Counted from the stretch's first letter, positions 34,157 through 46,873 are shown. The stretch: 64,000 bases of DNA from Ligustrum vulgare (GCA_963555705.1 OY743187.1:13034133-13098132); one strand, 5' to 3'. Notes: a model not told the origin generated them from the sequence alone. Made by a program: numbers and translations.

Positions 34157-35844
34157 ATGGCAAGGTTCCTTTTCATGAGCGAAACCAAGTGGCTTAGTAT
34201 CCTTTTAAACCTAGTACTTGTATTTCTTCTTCTTGTCTTTTGCTTCATTTCCCAATTCCCATCTTCAAATTCTACTATCTCAAACAACTTAAGACAGTTA
34301 AACTTGAATCAATCTATTTACAAGACAATGGATGATGATGTTGGCTGCAAAAGGCTTCAAGAATACTTAGTCAAGAAACAAAAATGTTACTATGTTAAAT
34401 CCCACAAAGGATGCCAACAAAGAGGCTACATTCCCTATCTACAGATCTTCTATTGCAAATTTAGCCCAGGTTTGGGCTACACTTCACTTCCCCTTTGGCT
34501 TGTAATCCTATTCTATTTATTAGGTGATACAGCAAGCAATTACTTCTGCTCTTCTCTCGAGGGCTTATCCGAGGTTCTTAAACTTTCCCCAACTGTGGCT
34601 GGAGTCACTCTTCTTTCTCTAGGAAATGGAGCACCAGATGTTGTTGCTAGTATAATTTCCTTTTCCAGCCAAGGCACGAAAGATATTGGCCTAAATAGCA
34701 TATTAGGCAGTGCATTCTTCGTATCCAGCTTCGTTGTTGGAATTATAAGCATTTCTGTCAGCAAACATGGTAGGAAAATCAGTAGGTCTAGCTTCATTTT
34801 CAATGTTGTTTTCTTACTCTTCTGCCTTTCTTGTCTACTAGGGATTCTCGCTGTGGGTAAAATCAATCTGTGGGGTGCTCTCTCTTTCCTTTCTTTGTAC
34901 ATGTTATACGCAACAGTCGTTTTCATGTGTACTGAGGAGGAAGGTCTAGATGAATGTCCATCAGTACTATTACCTTTAACCACCATAAACATTCCCAAAG
35001 CAAATCCCAACGGATCGTCCGATTCAAACGTGCCTTTATTACTATCCATGGCTAATGAGAGGCATAATTTAACTGATCAGAAAGGTAAAACTCTTTGGTA
35101 CATTCTTGAGTTGCCACTTTACTTGCCAAGAAGATTAACAATTCCACTTGTTTCTCAAGAGAAATGGTCTAAGCCATTTGCAGTTGTTTCAATAGCATTA
35201 GATCCTCTTCTAGTTGCTCTCATTTGGGGATTTAACACTGAGAGCCCACAAATTCTGATGTATGCAATTGTGGGATCATCAATTGGAATTGCTTTAGGGA
35301 TTCTTGCATTTTGTACTACTGCTAGGCTAAGCCCTCCAAGAAAATGTTCGTTCTTATGGCTTGCATTAGGATTCTTGATGAGCATAATTTGGACATATAT
35401 TTTGGCACAAGAATTGATTTCCTTGTTGGTTTCAATTGGCCTAATACTAGGCATCAATCATTCCATTTTGGGGCTAACAGTCATGGCATGGGGAAATTCT
35501 CTTGGTGACTTGGTTTCTAATGCATCATTGGCCAAGAAAGGTGGGCCACGTGGGGCCCAATTAGCCATATCTGGTTGCTATGCCGGCCCATATTCAACAC
35601 ACTTGTGGGCTTGGGCTTGTCACTTACTTTCTCAACTTGGGCCATTTATCCAGGTTCTTGTGCAATCCAAGCAGAGGATTCGGTTTTCGAGACAATTGGG
35701 TTTCTGATAATGGGCTTGCTGTGGGCTCTTGTTACTCTTTTAAATAGAAAGATGAGGCTTGATAGAATTGTTGGCAGTGGGATTCTGGCTATATATGCTT
35801 GCTTTTTATCTACAAACATTGCAAGAACTTTGAGCCTCCTCTGA
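34157..35844 (+). pseudogene. Cation/calcium exchanger (CCX family), intronless, frameshifted
   Basis: The first frame runs from ATG 34157 to a stop at 35707 (516 codons). It has an N-terminal hydrophobic segment (about 11-33), a Cys-rich lumenal part, and the first exchanger repeat with TLLSLGNGAPDVVASI (G156-N-G-A-P-D161). The second repeat has LTVMAWGNSLGDLVSNASLA (G446-N-S-L-G-D451). Both motifs define plant CCX proteins of the Na+/Ca2+ exchanger superfamily, which exchange K+, Na+, H+ or Ca2+ across endomembranes or the plasma membrane. At the CCC run 35587-35589 the frame breaks: the family sequence GCYAGP-x-FNTLVGLG continues only in the next frame (CRPIFNTLVGLGLSLTFSTW), which stays open to TGA 35842-35844. 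Restoring the missing base would give about 562 residues, normal for the family. It could be a real pseudogene, an allele, or an assembly error. Intronless structure is usual for CCX genes. Confidence 0.85.
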
Positions 35845-36980
35845 TTCGAAATTGCTCCGTTGTTCATGGTAGGCAGCATTATATTGCCAACCCTTCAATG
35901 AGAATGTTTCAAGTGTCCGATTAATTTTTAAATGGGACACTTGACACTTTTTCATTCGAGGTTGACAACATAAAAAAAGGCCTGTACTATGATTTCACAT
36001 GTTCCATTCGTACAAAAAAATCTCCTTGAACTTTTGTTTGCACTTTCCAAACAACTTTTCTCGAACGAAATATCAAACCATCTCAACCCCCTCAAACAAT
36101 AACTATTCATTTGTTTTTCTAAAAGTAAGAAACACACGCTTTTGCATCAGACTCAACTGACTTATATGGACATCGTCGTTTGGAGAGCCAACTTTAAATT
36201 TGTTTCGATTCTCGTGGTTCAATTCGAGGAGCACCACTGTCTATCAATGGCAACTTGATATTTAACTTATGGACCTAAATTTGGGAGACGAATATATTAC
36301 CACTTGTTGCAAGAGGTGGTGAATTAAGTTGTGGAGGTCCTAATAATGCTCATTACATCATGGTCTAGCTGCTAATTTGAAAAACATTATTACAAGTACT
36401 TGGTACCTAGATGTGTATCTACAGCTGTTGTATTTATGGTTGTCCAACCTGTAAAATAGGGCATAAAAAATCAAGATATGGTACATGTTTACCTTGATAG
36501 TGTCATTGTAGTAGCTTAACAAATATTTTACCAATATTCAAATTTTCTTTATGTTCATATAATCATATTACAAGTGATTTAAACCTAGAGGTATCGAATT
36601 TTAGATGGCTAAGCACACGAAAACATGACCCCCTGTACAGTCAGCTTCATTGGTCGAGCTCGACATAAAAGTATGCAGCTGGATTTACATTTCTATTCAA
36701 TCTTACAAACCGTCGGGAGATTAACTCGACATGACTAGCACTTGTCTAGATCTTAAGCCCCTATTTGATCCTATTATTTGAAATTCATTTTTTTATGATA
36801 CTCATTTTCAACTAGACATTCATGAAAAAAAATAAAAAAAATAAAAAAAATTAACTTAAAATTTGTTTCTACTTTTTAACCCAGTATTTTCCTAAAAATT
36901 ACTCTCAAATAATGGGTGTGTAACAGGTTGTAAATATGGACAAGTATATGATGTAACTTAGGTCATATATTTAAAGCAAT
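35845..36980. other. Intergenic region downstream of the exchanger
   Basis: No recognised gene; includes an A-rich tract near 36826-36850. Confidence 0.5.
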
Positions 36981-37108
36981 GATCTCCTACCCGTTGGAGG
37001 GTAGGTTATCCTATCCTCTAACACCTTTTCCATCATTAAAAATATTTTTTTAATGATGGAAAAGGTGTTGGAGGGTAGGATAACCTACCCTCAAACGGGT
37101 AGGAGATC
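36981..37108. mobile_element. 128-bp near-perfect palindromic foldback
   Basis: The two 64-bp arms differ at only about four to five positions; they start GATCTCCTACCCGTT and meet at an A/T-rich centre near 37045. CATATATTTAA occurs on both sides (36965-36975 and about 37117-37127), a possible target duplication. Noncoding; transcription would give a long hairpin RNA. Confidence 0.7.
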
Positions 37109-38639
37109 ACCAGGCCATATATTTAAGAGCAGAAAGCTGCCCCTCGCCCGTGATTGTAAGCCATTAATGTCTCCAATGTCCAGCCAATTCTACTGACTCA
37201 TGCCCTCATACATACAGATACCCTCAATTGAATGCAAATTTTTGGCAATTTTCTGCAATTTTTTTCAAAAAAATTAAGAAATTTTATGAATCCTTTGTTA
37301 CAGTTTTCTTTTAGAGAAAAACTCAAGTGACAAGAATCGGATGATTACACCGTTCAAATTGTTGTTTGGAGAAGGGTCATCGATGACGGACCAAGTCCAA
37401 GTGGTCAAGTACCCTGAAAAGGGACGTTAGAGAGGGTGAGAGCAGCCTCTTTGTGCTCACATTTTGTCACACCACGAGGAGGCGCTGTCTACGAGTCGAG
37501 TTGTTTGGGGATGATAAGATTTAAGAATCATATTTAACGCGCGCAATCAATTAGTTGACAGTTAGATTGGTGCTAAGCATCAACGAGACTAAATAACACT
37601 ATTCGTCTCAAACATGGAGGGTCGACATATGTTTGTCAAAAGTTAGTATTATTATGAACGAATGACTTGATTCACGATTCTAATTGCATCATGTTTCAAT
37701 ATAATGTATCATTAATAGTCCGTTGATATCATATACCATATGTAAGTTACTTCGGAGGGAGGAAATAATAATTAATGCAAATAATAATGAGAACTTTAAT
37801 GTTTGGAACATGTTAGATAATGCCAGTTGTGCTGACAATAAGTCGCGAATAAATAAATGCCAGAAAAGTATTCATAATAGTTGTTACTAAACATATTTAA
37901 GTGTTTCACATGGCATGTAATAAGGGAAATTTAAGTTCATTATCTATAAGTCATTATTATATTCCAACAACTCAAACATGTGTGTGTATGTATGTATGTA
38001 TATGTGTATATAAACTTATCCCATTAAAGTGACTATGAAGTTAATCACATTATTATTATTATTATACTTAAACACGGTCTCTTACTAGTAATGGCAATGG
38101 GGCAAATTCGGGACGAATTGGCCTGATCCGTATTCGTCCCGCAAGAATTTGTTCTATCCATATCGGTCCGAGGATCTGTCAATTTTTGGGGATGATCGGG
38201 TTCGGGTCGGGACGGATCGAACCATCAATCCGCGGATCAAAATCTTTTCACTCCATTCAGATCAAATCGAATATTTTTTGGCATTGTTATCTCTTACGTG
38301 CATCTTTACAAATATCGGAATTTGAGTCAAGATCTTCTTGCCTTTGCATATCGTGTTTATTCATCTTATCTACAAACTCAAGTGACTAGAAAGATGATGA
38401 ACTTATGTATTCGACACTCAAAACACATAAGAAATTCAAAACAAGCGAATCCTATAAAGAAACACTAGGACGACGAAAAAAGAACGAATCATGACAAATT
38501 CGGAAAAGGATGATCATCTCGTTCACTCAAAAATAATAAGCATTTCGACACTTGATTTTGTACCTGGATTTTTTTCATAATGAAGTCTTTGTTTCCTTTA
38601 ATCTACAAAAGAAAATGTACCAAAATGGAAAACAAAAAA
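37109..38639. other. Intergenic region, with a fragment of a GC-richer hAT-like repeat
   Basis: The stretch about 38090-38240 (TAATGGCAATGGGGCAAATT, GGGTTCGGGTCGGGACGG) resembles the left end of a hAT-type repeat, but no right end was found. No gene seen. Confidence 0.45.
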
Positions 38640-40091
38640 CTAAACATTGAATGGAAAAGATGAGTTAACAACCTTGTTTTGTCTTCCCATGAACCAAAGA
38701 AGAGTTCTCCTTGCAAAAGATGGAGAATATTCTTGAGAATCCAAGCTGTTCCGTCTCTGGTCATCATCATCACAACCCAATTCACTTCCTCCGTTTTCCC
38801 ACTTACTGATAGCACCGTGAACGTCGTTTTTGGGCTTCGACTCGTCGGTAGCCATCACGTTCTGGTTCCCCGGAAACCTGAACGAAAACGCGCGCCTGGA
38901 TGACTCCACTGTGGCTGCATTAGGCCTATCTTTTTTTCCCCTTAGCCAAATCTTTGACACTGAAAAGCTTTCCCTCTTGCTTTTCCCAATTGCCTTTCTG
39001 TCATTGCCATCTTCTTGAATTTCACCAATCCTAAATTCTTCAAAACCACCAAATTCTCTTCTTGAATCACTTCCACATTCAGACAACGCTAGCCTGTGAC
39101 CTGGTGTCAATGGCAAACTAGGTTTCTTGCCCGATTGTTTCTTCATAGGGGTTCTAATGGAAACTTGCAACGATAAATTTTCGTCCATTACATAAGCAAA
39201 AGACCCCATGGAAAAGCACCTTCTTGCATCAGCACTGCCATCACTACTACCTTCACCTCGACGACCTTCGACATTCTTGAACTTCCCGAGCTTCACCGTG
39301 ACAAGTTTTCCGCCCATACCCAGAACTATTCGCTGATTGCCCTCGTCCTTCGATTGAATTTCGCAAGAGTTAGGCACGGGATCTTCGTGAGATTGTTTAA
39401 CTTCATCATCACAATGAACACTCAAATGAGAATTCACTCTTGAAACTGAATTACTGGTGTCTAATCCACCCTCTCTGTCCAAAACAATCTCTCTTGAACT
39501 TTCCCTTCCAGATTCAAGGAGAAGGACTATTGGAGAACAATTGCTTTTTCGCGAAAATTCGGGAATCAAACATGCTCTACAAAGAGGGCAAGTGGAGTGA
39601 GATAACAGCCAAGTATCTATACACTCCATGTGGAAGGCATGACTGCACTTGGGCAGAAGCCTGAGCTTATCTTCAACCTCAAATTCACACAAACAAACAG
39701 CACAATCAAATGGATCCTTCACTCCTATAATTGCTTTGTAATTGAATACAGGGAGGGTGTCAATAAAAGACTGATCAACACCAGAATCATGCAAATGAAA
39801 GAGTTGCTGCAACTGGCCTTGCAAGACAGTCACATTTTCTAATTCATCAGGATCCCTATTTGGAGGTCTCAATAGGAATCTAACAAGAAGGTGAAGCAAA
39901 CCAGAAATAAAGAATATAATGGCAAGGATTATAATAATCAGCAATATACTTGGGCTCACCTTGTTGTTCAAATTGAACCCACCTGTATGAACAACACTGA
40001 AAGAAGGAGGTGTAGGTGGCTGAAAGGGAAAATATGGCTGTTGGGATGGAGAAAGAGACCATTTTTCTTTGATTTCAAGAACTGAATCCAT
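38640..40091 (-). CDS. RING-H2 E3 ubiquitin ligase, ATL13/ATL47 type
   Basis: A single exon encodes 483 residues from ATG at 40091. A proline-rich N-terminus is followed by one membrane segment (about 47-71, SPSILLIIIILAIIFFISGL), then HLLVRFLLRPP, the GLD-like motif as GVDQSFIDTLPVF (about 104-116), and a RING-H2 domain: C130, C133, C149, H151, H154, C157, C168, C171. CPLC and the tryptophan in DTWLL after the sixth ligand fit the ATL family. The long tail carries RLGKFKNVEG, DARRCFSMGSFAYVMD and ESFSVSKIWL, conserved in the ATL13/46/47 subgroup. These membrane-anchored ligases recruit E2 enzymes to ubiquitinate proteins at the plasma membrane or endomembranes, often in stress or defence responses; substrates of this one are unknown. 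Intronless structure is typical. No defects seen. Confidence 0.95.
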   Translation of the reverse strand: MDSVLEIKEKWSLSPSQQPYFPFQPPTPPSFSVVHTGGFNLNNKVSPSILLIIIILAIIFFISGLLHLLVRFLLRPPNRDPDELENVTVLQGQLQQLFHLHDSGVDQSFIDTLPVFNYKAIIGVKDPFDCAVCLCEFEVEDKLRLLPKCSHAFHMECIDTWLLSHSTCPLCRACLIPEFSRKSNCSPIVLLLESGRESSREIVLDREGGLDTSNSVSRVNSHLSVHCDDEVKQSHEDPVPNSCEIQSKDEGNQRIVLGMGGKLVTVKLGKFKNVEGRRGEGSSDGSADARRCFSMGSFAYVMDENLSLQVSIRTPMKKQSGKKPSLPLTPGHRLALSECGSDSRREFGGFEEFRIGEIQEDGNDRKAIGKSKRESFSVSKIWLRGKKDRPNAATVESSRRAFSFRFPGNQNVMATDESKPKNDVHGAISKWENGGSELGCDDDDQRRNSLDSQEYSPSFARRTLLWFMGRQNKVVNSSFPFNV

Positions 40092-40604
40092 ATTTTCTTG
40101 AGAAAAATCAACCAGGCTGATGCTTAGTACTTATATTATAAAAATATATTGCAACAGTGGCTAAATTGACTAAAAAGACAAAATCTTGGCTGAAATGAAA
40201 GACCCCATCAAGTTTCCTTTGAAGCAACTTATCAAATAATTAGAGTACAAAACAAAACAAATGTAGAGAGATTTAAGCCGGCCATTTGATAAAGACTCAA
40301 GAGGGCATCCCATTCATTCATTTAAAAAAACCTGCAAAGTCAAATTTACTGAGAGGAAAGGAGTAAATGTGATGCGCAGAGGGTTGAAAATTTTGAATTT
40401 GCAGCATTAAATTAAATTTACAGTGCGGCATTACTATTGGATCTAATTAGCACGAAATATGGCACTCATTTAATTTATAAATACATAATTAGGGCATGCA
40501 GTGCAGGTGACAATTTATGATTTCACCAAATGCTAGGCCTTTTTGGTTTGACTTCCAAAACCCCAATTCATCAACCCCAATGCACATTTAAGTAGCCTAA
40601 TTAA
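40092..40604. other. Upstream region of the ATL gene
   Basis: Presumed promoter. A TATAATATAAG-like stretch lies on the minus strand at about 40130-40140, but is very close to the start codon, so its role is doubtful. Confidence 0.35.
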
Positions 40605-40776
40605 GCATTTGTTTGGTAACACGAGACAATTTATTTATAAACTGATTTATTTAAGATTTTGAGGTAAAAAATAATTATTAAAAATAGAAAATATGTCCGA
40701 TTAAAAAGTAATTTATAAAATTGTGTAATTTACAAACTGAATTATAAATCAATTTATTTTGATTACCAAACGGAGA
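40605..40776. mobile_element. Tourist-like MITE, family B, TAA target duplication
   Basis: Ends GCATTTGTTTGGTAAC and inverted TCTCCGTTTGGTAATC, flanked by TAA (40602-40604, 40777-40779). Interior TTTATAAATTGTGTAA and mirror match other copies. Confidence 0.65.
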
Positions 40777-41332
40777 TAAAAAAAAAAGGCCTCGTGAAAA
40801 AGTATTTTTGGTTGGTGAACCTTCTCGTCAAAAACATTTTTTATTTGTACAAAGAACTTACGATTTTGATCCCCATTTTCATAGAACCTACAATTTAGTC
40901 ATTTGAAGTTCAATTTAATCGCCTACCCCTTTTTTTTTTATTTTTAACGTGAACTCAAAAATACCATTTCCACTGCATTTCTTAATCATTTTCAAATATT
41001 CTCCTACATTTTCCCCATCTGATCACAATCTTATTTTGCTTCTTCTATCTCACATTTGAAGAAAATAATTAGTTTGAATTGTATTATACGTGTCGACTAT
41101 AAATTTATTGATACAAGACACGTGTTAGTAATGTTGGACTACGTTTAAAAGTTGTATTAAAAGGAGCGTTCTTGATTCTCAACTTCGACGCCTCGCAACG
41201 CATTACGCCTTTTAGAACATTGATTAAAAGGAGTAATCAAAAAGATTCGCATAGCCGATTACAAATTTATTGAAAACAAGACAATGTCGGATTGGTGAAT
41301 GTTGGAAATGTTTTAAAGTCCAAAAATGTTAA

Positions 41333-41431
41333 ACACCCGGCGGGGTGTCCAGCCCCCTCACATGGGGGGCGGGGTCCACACGCACTGTGCGTGTGGACCC
41401 CGCCCCCCATGTGAGGGGGCCCGCCGGGTGT
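41333..41431. repeat. GC-rich near-perfect palindrome
   Basis: Arms 41352-41385 and 41387-41420 are perfect 34-bp inverses around a single T; the arm starts GCCCCCTCACATGGGG and ends CCACACGCAC. An outer stem (ACACCCGGCGG at 41333-41343 with its inverse at 41421-41431) is separated by an 8-base bulge on the left. GC content is far above the surroundings. CCCCTCACAT also appears in the foldback core at 16556. Confidence 0.85.
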
Positions 41432-44400
41432 GTAGCAAGCTCCTTTAAAGTCATATATAAGTAGAGTGATAAAAAGAAACACATAACATTTAAAAGCTAC
41501 TTTTTTATATGTTTTTGACATCAAGTAAAAATTAAAAAAAAAAAAAAAAAATGTTGAACGCCAACCTTAGGCGACATTGCCTGAATGTGTGGTTAGAGGA
41601 TATTTTAACATGTTGAAAAACAGTTTGTGGGCTACTTTTCGTGGCAGGCCGTGGAAAAAGTTAACTACAAGTTGGAAACACTTTTAGACACGATCAAATA
41701 TGATAAAAAATTTTAAAAAATGAAAGTTCATAGAAACTTTCAAATTTAGTCAAAGGTATATTTTAAGTAACTTTGAGGGAAAAAAATACTTTTACACACT
41801 TTTTATAAAGTTACTTTCAAAAAAGTAGAAAACGATTAGGTCAATGTGAGTGTTGATTGGGTGGGCCTCATCTTCTTGGAAGTGAAAAATTTTGCACTTC
41901 TCATGCATATATTCATGGGTTCTTTGCCTTTGTGCTTGACTTTTTGTGCCCCCTAAAGAGCAGTCAGCAATAGAACCAAAAACCCACATAGAAGAAGGAT
42001 CTCCCACTTATGTCTCCTTCCTTGTGATACTTACTTTTTTAAAATTATATCAATAAAAAGAAATTTGAAGCTAAAAGTCATATTATAGTTGACTTTTGTC
42101 ATAATTATAATCGAGGCATTACTTATGTCTCTATAGTGATAGTTACCAAAAAATTGAATTCTTTTTGGGGACATAATGTATGGAAATGTTACACCGACCT
42201 ATATTTTGTGGAACCAAAACCAAGTTCATATTAAAATTAAAGTATTTAAATTACAGACAATGAACATCGTTGAAAAAACTTTGCTGAATTGTTCAACTCC
42301 AATAAATGAAATGTTTACGCATCTAATTTGTTGAAGAGGGACAACAAAATAAGTAGTTGCACAAGAAGTTAGCTCCATTGAGATGTCTACAATACTAATA
42401 TTAAGTATGAGTTCTTGATATTATTGAATCGGACGTTGGAAGAGAATATGACCACTCCTCCAATGTTGTACCCTAGGCAACAGGAGTTGTACACCATTCT
42501 CTTCCGTCAATTCATTTCACTAGCCCAAGAGATGACAATGTACTTATCATGTGATAATACTACAAAATAAGTAACTTCTTCACAAGGAAAATTGTAACCG
42601 CGTGACAAGATTAATAATATATATATACACACATATATACATGACTGTTTTGTTGTCCAAAATGGGCAATATTAGATTGCCTACATTCTAATAAGAGTGT
42701 GCCAAGTGGACAACATCGGACATTTGACACATCATCATTGAAAGGTGGGTTTGTTGTCCACATGGACAACGGAACAATTTCGTGTATATATATATATATA
42801 TAACATTCTATGGTCTCAAGGAGTGTTGAATTTTTCACACGAGCTAAGCCTAGGGCCTATGTAGCTAGGAAGATTGACCACGATCTAAGTGGTACCGCTA
42901 ACCTTAGCCATCTATATCTTATAGGAAAGTGGCACATACGTACAAGATGTATAAAAGCTAACAAATGCCCATAGTAATTAGTAAATTAGCATACACGAGT
43001 TGGTTTTTTGAAAAAAATAAAAATAAAAAGATATTTTTGTCTTTATTGAGACTCAAGAACAAACAAAAAAAAAAAAATGTTAATGCTATTGGAGTTTTCT
43101 TTTGTCATTACTTCAATTGTTTTTATGAAAGCCGGGCACACTGCTCAAAGTGAATAGAAGTCTCCATCCCTGAATTGAAGTCTATGAACCCTGTAAATGA
43201 TGCAATCCCAATACTCTTACACATTTAATAATATTTTTTATTTCGTTATTATCTTCATTAACAGAATTTATAAGCCTCAGGTAAAAAATTTTGTTTATAA
43301 ACAAATAATGTGATATTTTCGATATAAATATATGGTCGAAATGTGATTTTTGAGAAATGTGTTATTAAAATGTAGTTTGAGAAAAAATGTTACTCCCTTC
43401 ATCCAGTGACGGATTCAGGACAAAAGTTCAACTAGAACGACCAACCGTTAACCGTTTTAACCGTTGAACGATGACCATTAACAATCGCAATGGTGGGATT
43501 GTTTATTATTATTTAATTAAATAATATTATAATTATTCAATCAATATAAGAATACCCTAAAACAATTATTCAATAAATCACAATTAAAAAATTCAATATT
43601 CACAAAATCTCAATAATCACAATTTCAATATTTGGGGTATTTTTTATTTTACTCACACAATCATATATTTCACACCATAATCATACTATCCAAAAAGCAA
43701 AAAAAAAATTAATTAGATGAAACAAATAATAATACAATAAACTAGGAAGCAAAGAGAACATTACGACACAACATTATAAGGATTGTAATGTTACATAAAT
43801 TATAATTACACAACATTACAATGACTGTAACACTTCTTCAATTTGAACCAACACGAAAAAAATTAATAGTAATTAATATTACACAACTGTGGTCGTAAAT
43901 TACAACACGTTACACAACATTACAGAACGCTAACTATTAATTAATGACTGTAATATGTAATATTACATAACATTACCGGACTGTAAAATTACATGACATT
44001 ACATATTGTACTCGTCGGAAAATCTGGTGCTATCTTACCTGTAATGGTCGTCGGAAATATGACGATAAGAGAGGTTGAAGATTACAGACTGCCAAGAGAG
44101 AGAAATTACGTTGGAAGATTTTTTGGAATATTATAACTGCCTATATTAATCCAACACAAATGGTAACTATCTTCTAATTAATAGGTTCCATATCTATTTA
44201 AAAAATCAAATAAAATACATTCTCTCTCCTATATTCTGGTATTTTTCTAAAAATAGGGATTAAAATTATGTAATAATACGAATAATTTCAAAAGCCGGTA
44301 TTTTTCAATTACAGGGCATTACACCTAGATAGTTACATAATTTTCCCAACAAATAATACAATAAGACCTAAATAATACCATAAAGGCTCAAATCAATTTC

Positions 44401-46192
44401 TTTAAAAAAAGGCCCAAACCAAGACTTCTTCTTCTCCATATTTCCTTCATCTCCAGACTCTCTGCTTGCAGTCGTTCGACACCATCTCTCATCTTCATTG
44501 CAATTATTCTATCTTCAACAATGGTGGTTTCCAAGTTCCAACCAGTCATTAGGGGCTTCGCATATCTTCCAATTCATTCTCAAATATAAAAAAAAACCTG
44601 AAAAACAGATTGGCCGACTGATCCAGGTAGCGCGGCCGCGCTAGCTCGACACCAACTGGATCCGTCTTGCCTTCGTCCCATAAAGATAAGCTGGTTTCTA
44701 TTTTTACACAGATTAAGAAAACACACTCCATCCATTTCGTTTATATGGGCTTCCTTTCCTTTTTTACTTGTCCAATTATATAAGCTTATTTCTTTATTGG
44801 GAAGTATTTATTTTGTTTGTTTACTAATGTACTCTTATTTATTACTTTCAACCGGAGGGTATCAAGTTCGTCTTAAATACATTTGTTCATCACGGGTCCA
44901 ATTCCATTTAGTCCCATGTGACTCGTACTTTTGTTTCAATGGAGAGGTTAGATTTATATTTGTTCACATTCATTGACTTCTACTTTTTTAGTTAGTAAAT
45001 AAATAAATAAAAGTACTAACTTGACAATCAATAAAATCACTTGTTCATGGACGATATACCAACTTATTTCTTCCAGAGAGCAATGCAATACATGTTTGGT
45101 CATGTTTTATTAATAAATTAAAATATTGTTTTATACTGATTTAAATATTGCATTTTGCATTAATTTTCTTCACTTTGAGTTTTTGCACCGCACCCACAAC
45201 AGATTCAATAGCCATATAGAGGTGTCAAAATATATGAGAGGGGACATCTTCATTTAGCATTATTAGTAAAAAAAATTAAAAAAGGGCTAACCACCAATAA
45301 GACTTAGGCCAGACTGATCATGTTTTTCGAAATTAATTTGTTGAGTTTTTTTAATCCCGTAGCTCGTGTAAGCTGAATGAGCTCAAACCAAGAGTCGGTT
45401 TGTACATCTAATTGGCCGGTCATATATTTTGGACTGGATTAATCTACTTAATCAAATTGATTTACCTAATGATTTACCAATTTATGTATGGCACAATTAT
45501 GATGGTTAATTTTAAAGATGATGTGATGAGTAAAGTGATGAATGTCTGTCAAGTGTATTGTAGGTAAGTCAGTCGGTAAATCAATCTAGCAACGTAACAT
45601 GGTTCATTTTGAACTTTTTACCGAAAGTTAAAAAGAATTTAGAATGACCTGTTCGTTTTGACCCAACTAATCTTTCTACTTAAAAGTAAGTCAAATTTTG
45701 CCTTATTAATCATCTAATCAACCTGCCATTTAACAACTCCTTGACCCTTGTGCTTAAGCTGCTTATATTGTCAAAAAGCTTGTGAAAACAATGGTGGCAA
45801 TTCACCAATGTCAATGTTAACATTAATATTAATATTAAAAGCCAGAAAATTAATTATAGAACACCCAAGATTCCATAATTGTACATGTGAATGCAAGAGA
45901 AACTTAAGTGCCCCCACCTATTCGAACTAACACCTTTGATTTGGAAAATTAAAATCTGTCAAACTTGATCTCAACTACTTCATTACAAGGCATAAACTAA
46001 GGATTTGGGTTTTCAGGTTTTGACTATTTCCACGTTTTTCGGATCTTAGCAGAATCCATTGTATACTTTTGAGAGAGAGAGAGAGAGAGAGAGAGAGTGT
46101 GAGTGAGTGTGAGAGAGACTTTTGCTTGGTGTTGAGGGACTTCCTCCCGATGTAGATGTCTGCATTAATCATATTGAATTGACGAGTTATGG
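41432..46192. other. Intergenic region without recognised genes
   Basis: Contains a poly-A tract (about 41536-41551), TA repeats near 42620 and 42785, a Stowaway-like left end near 44708 (CACTCCATCCATTTCG), a hAT-like left end near 43404 (CAGTGACGGATTCAGG) without a partner, and an AT-rich stretch about 43740-44010 with many ACATTAC/GTAATGT words. A (GA)n repeat lies at 46073-46097. No gene family was recognised in any frame. Confidence 0.55.
46073..46097. repeat. (GA)n microsatellite
   Basis: About 12 GA dinucleotides, followed by GTGAGTGAGTGTGAGAGAGA. Confidence 0.9.
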
Positions 46193-46538
46193 CAGTGGCG
46201 GAGTCAGGAATTATCTATTGTTGGGGCGAAAATTATGGGGTGGAAGGGGCCGTGGGTTCGAGGGTGGAGCCTCAGATTTTTTATTTAACTAAAATGATTG
46301 AAATAAAAAATTTTGAGAACCAAATCTAATATATGGATAATTATAAATAATGATACATCAAAAAATGGGTTCTTCAAATTCAACAGTAAAGAAGTTTATT
46401 GATCAAATTCAACATCAAACTAAGGGTCTAGACTATTCAAGATAAACTCAATGGATCACTTCCATAATTGTATAAAAAATAGGTGAAATTGCTCATGACT
46501 AATAATCTTATTTAATAGATGAAAGATCTATTGTGTAA

Positions 46539-46573
<35 letters not shown>

Positions 46574-46871
46574 ATGCTAGAAGAGAGAGAAGGAGGACTT
46601 TTGACTTTTGAACCTTCTTCTTCCAAAATCCTTCTCTGCTGTCGATACAGGAGCTTAAGCTCCTCTCAAATGGAGGTAATAATCCTCCAAAATTGAACAT
46701 CCATTTTATACGAAATTTTCAATTAACAGCTTTATAAACTAATTAACATCCTTCATCTTGAGGTCAAGCAATCCTCACGCATCTCTACACAATTTTTCAT
46801 TTTTTTTTTAAACTGTCAGAATTTTTGCTGGGGCAAATGCCCTAGTTTTCCTAAACGTGCATCCGCCCCTG
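46193..46871. mobile_element. hAT-like non-autonomous element
   Basis: Ends CAGTGGCGGAGTCAGG and inverted CAGGGGCGGATGCACG. Flanking 8-mers AGTTATGG (46185-46192) and AGCTATGC (46872-46879) match at 6 of 8. The terminal block with GGGGCAAATGCCCTAG near the right end is typical of plant hAT elements. An (AT)n tract lies inside at about 46540-46573. Noncoding. Confidence 0.7.
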
Positions 46872-46873
46872 AG

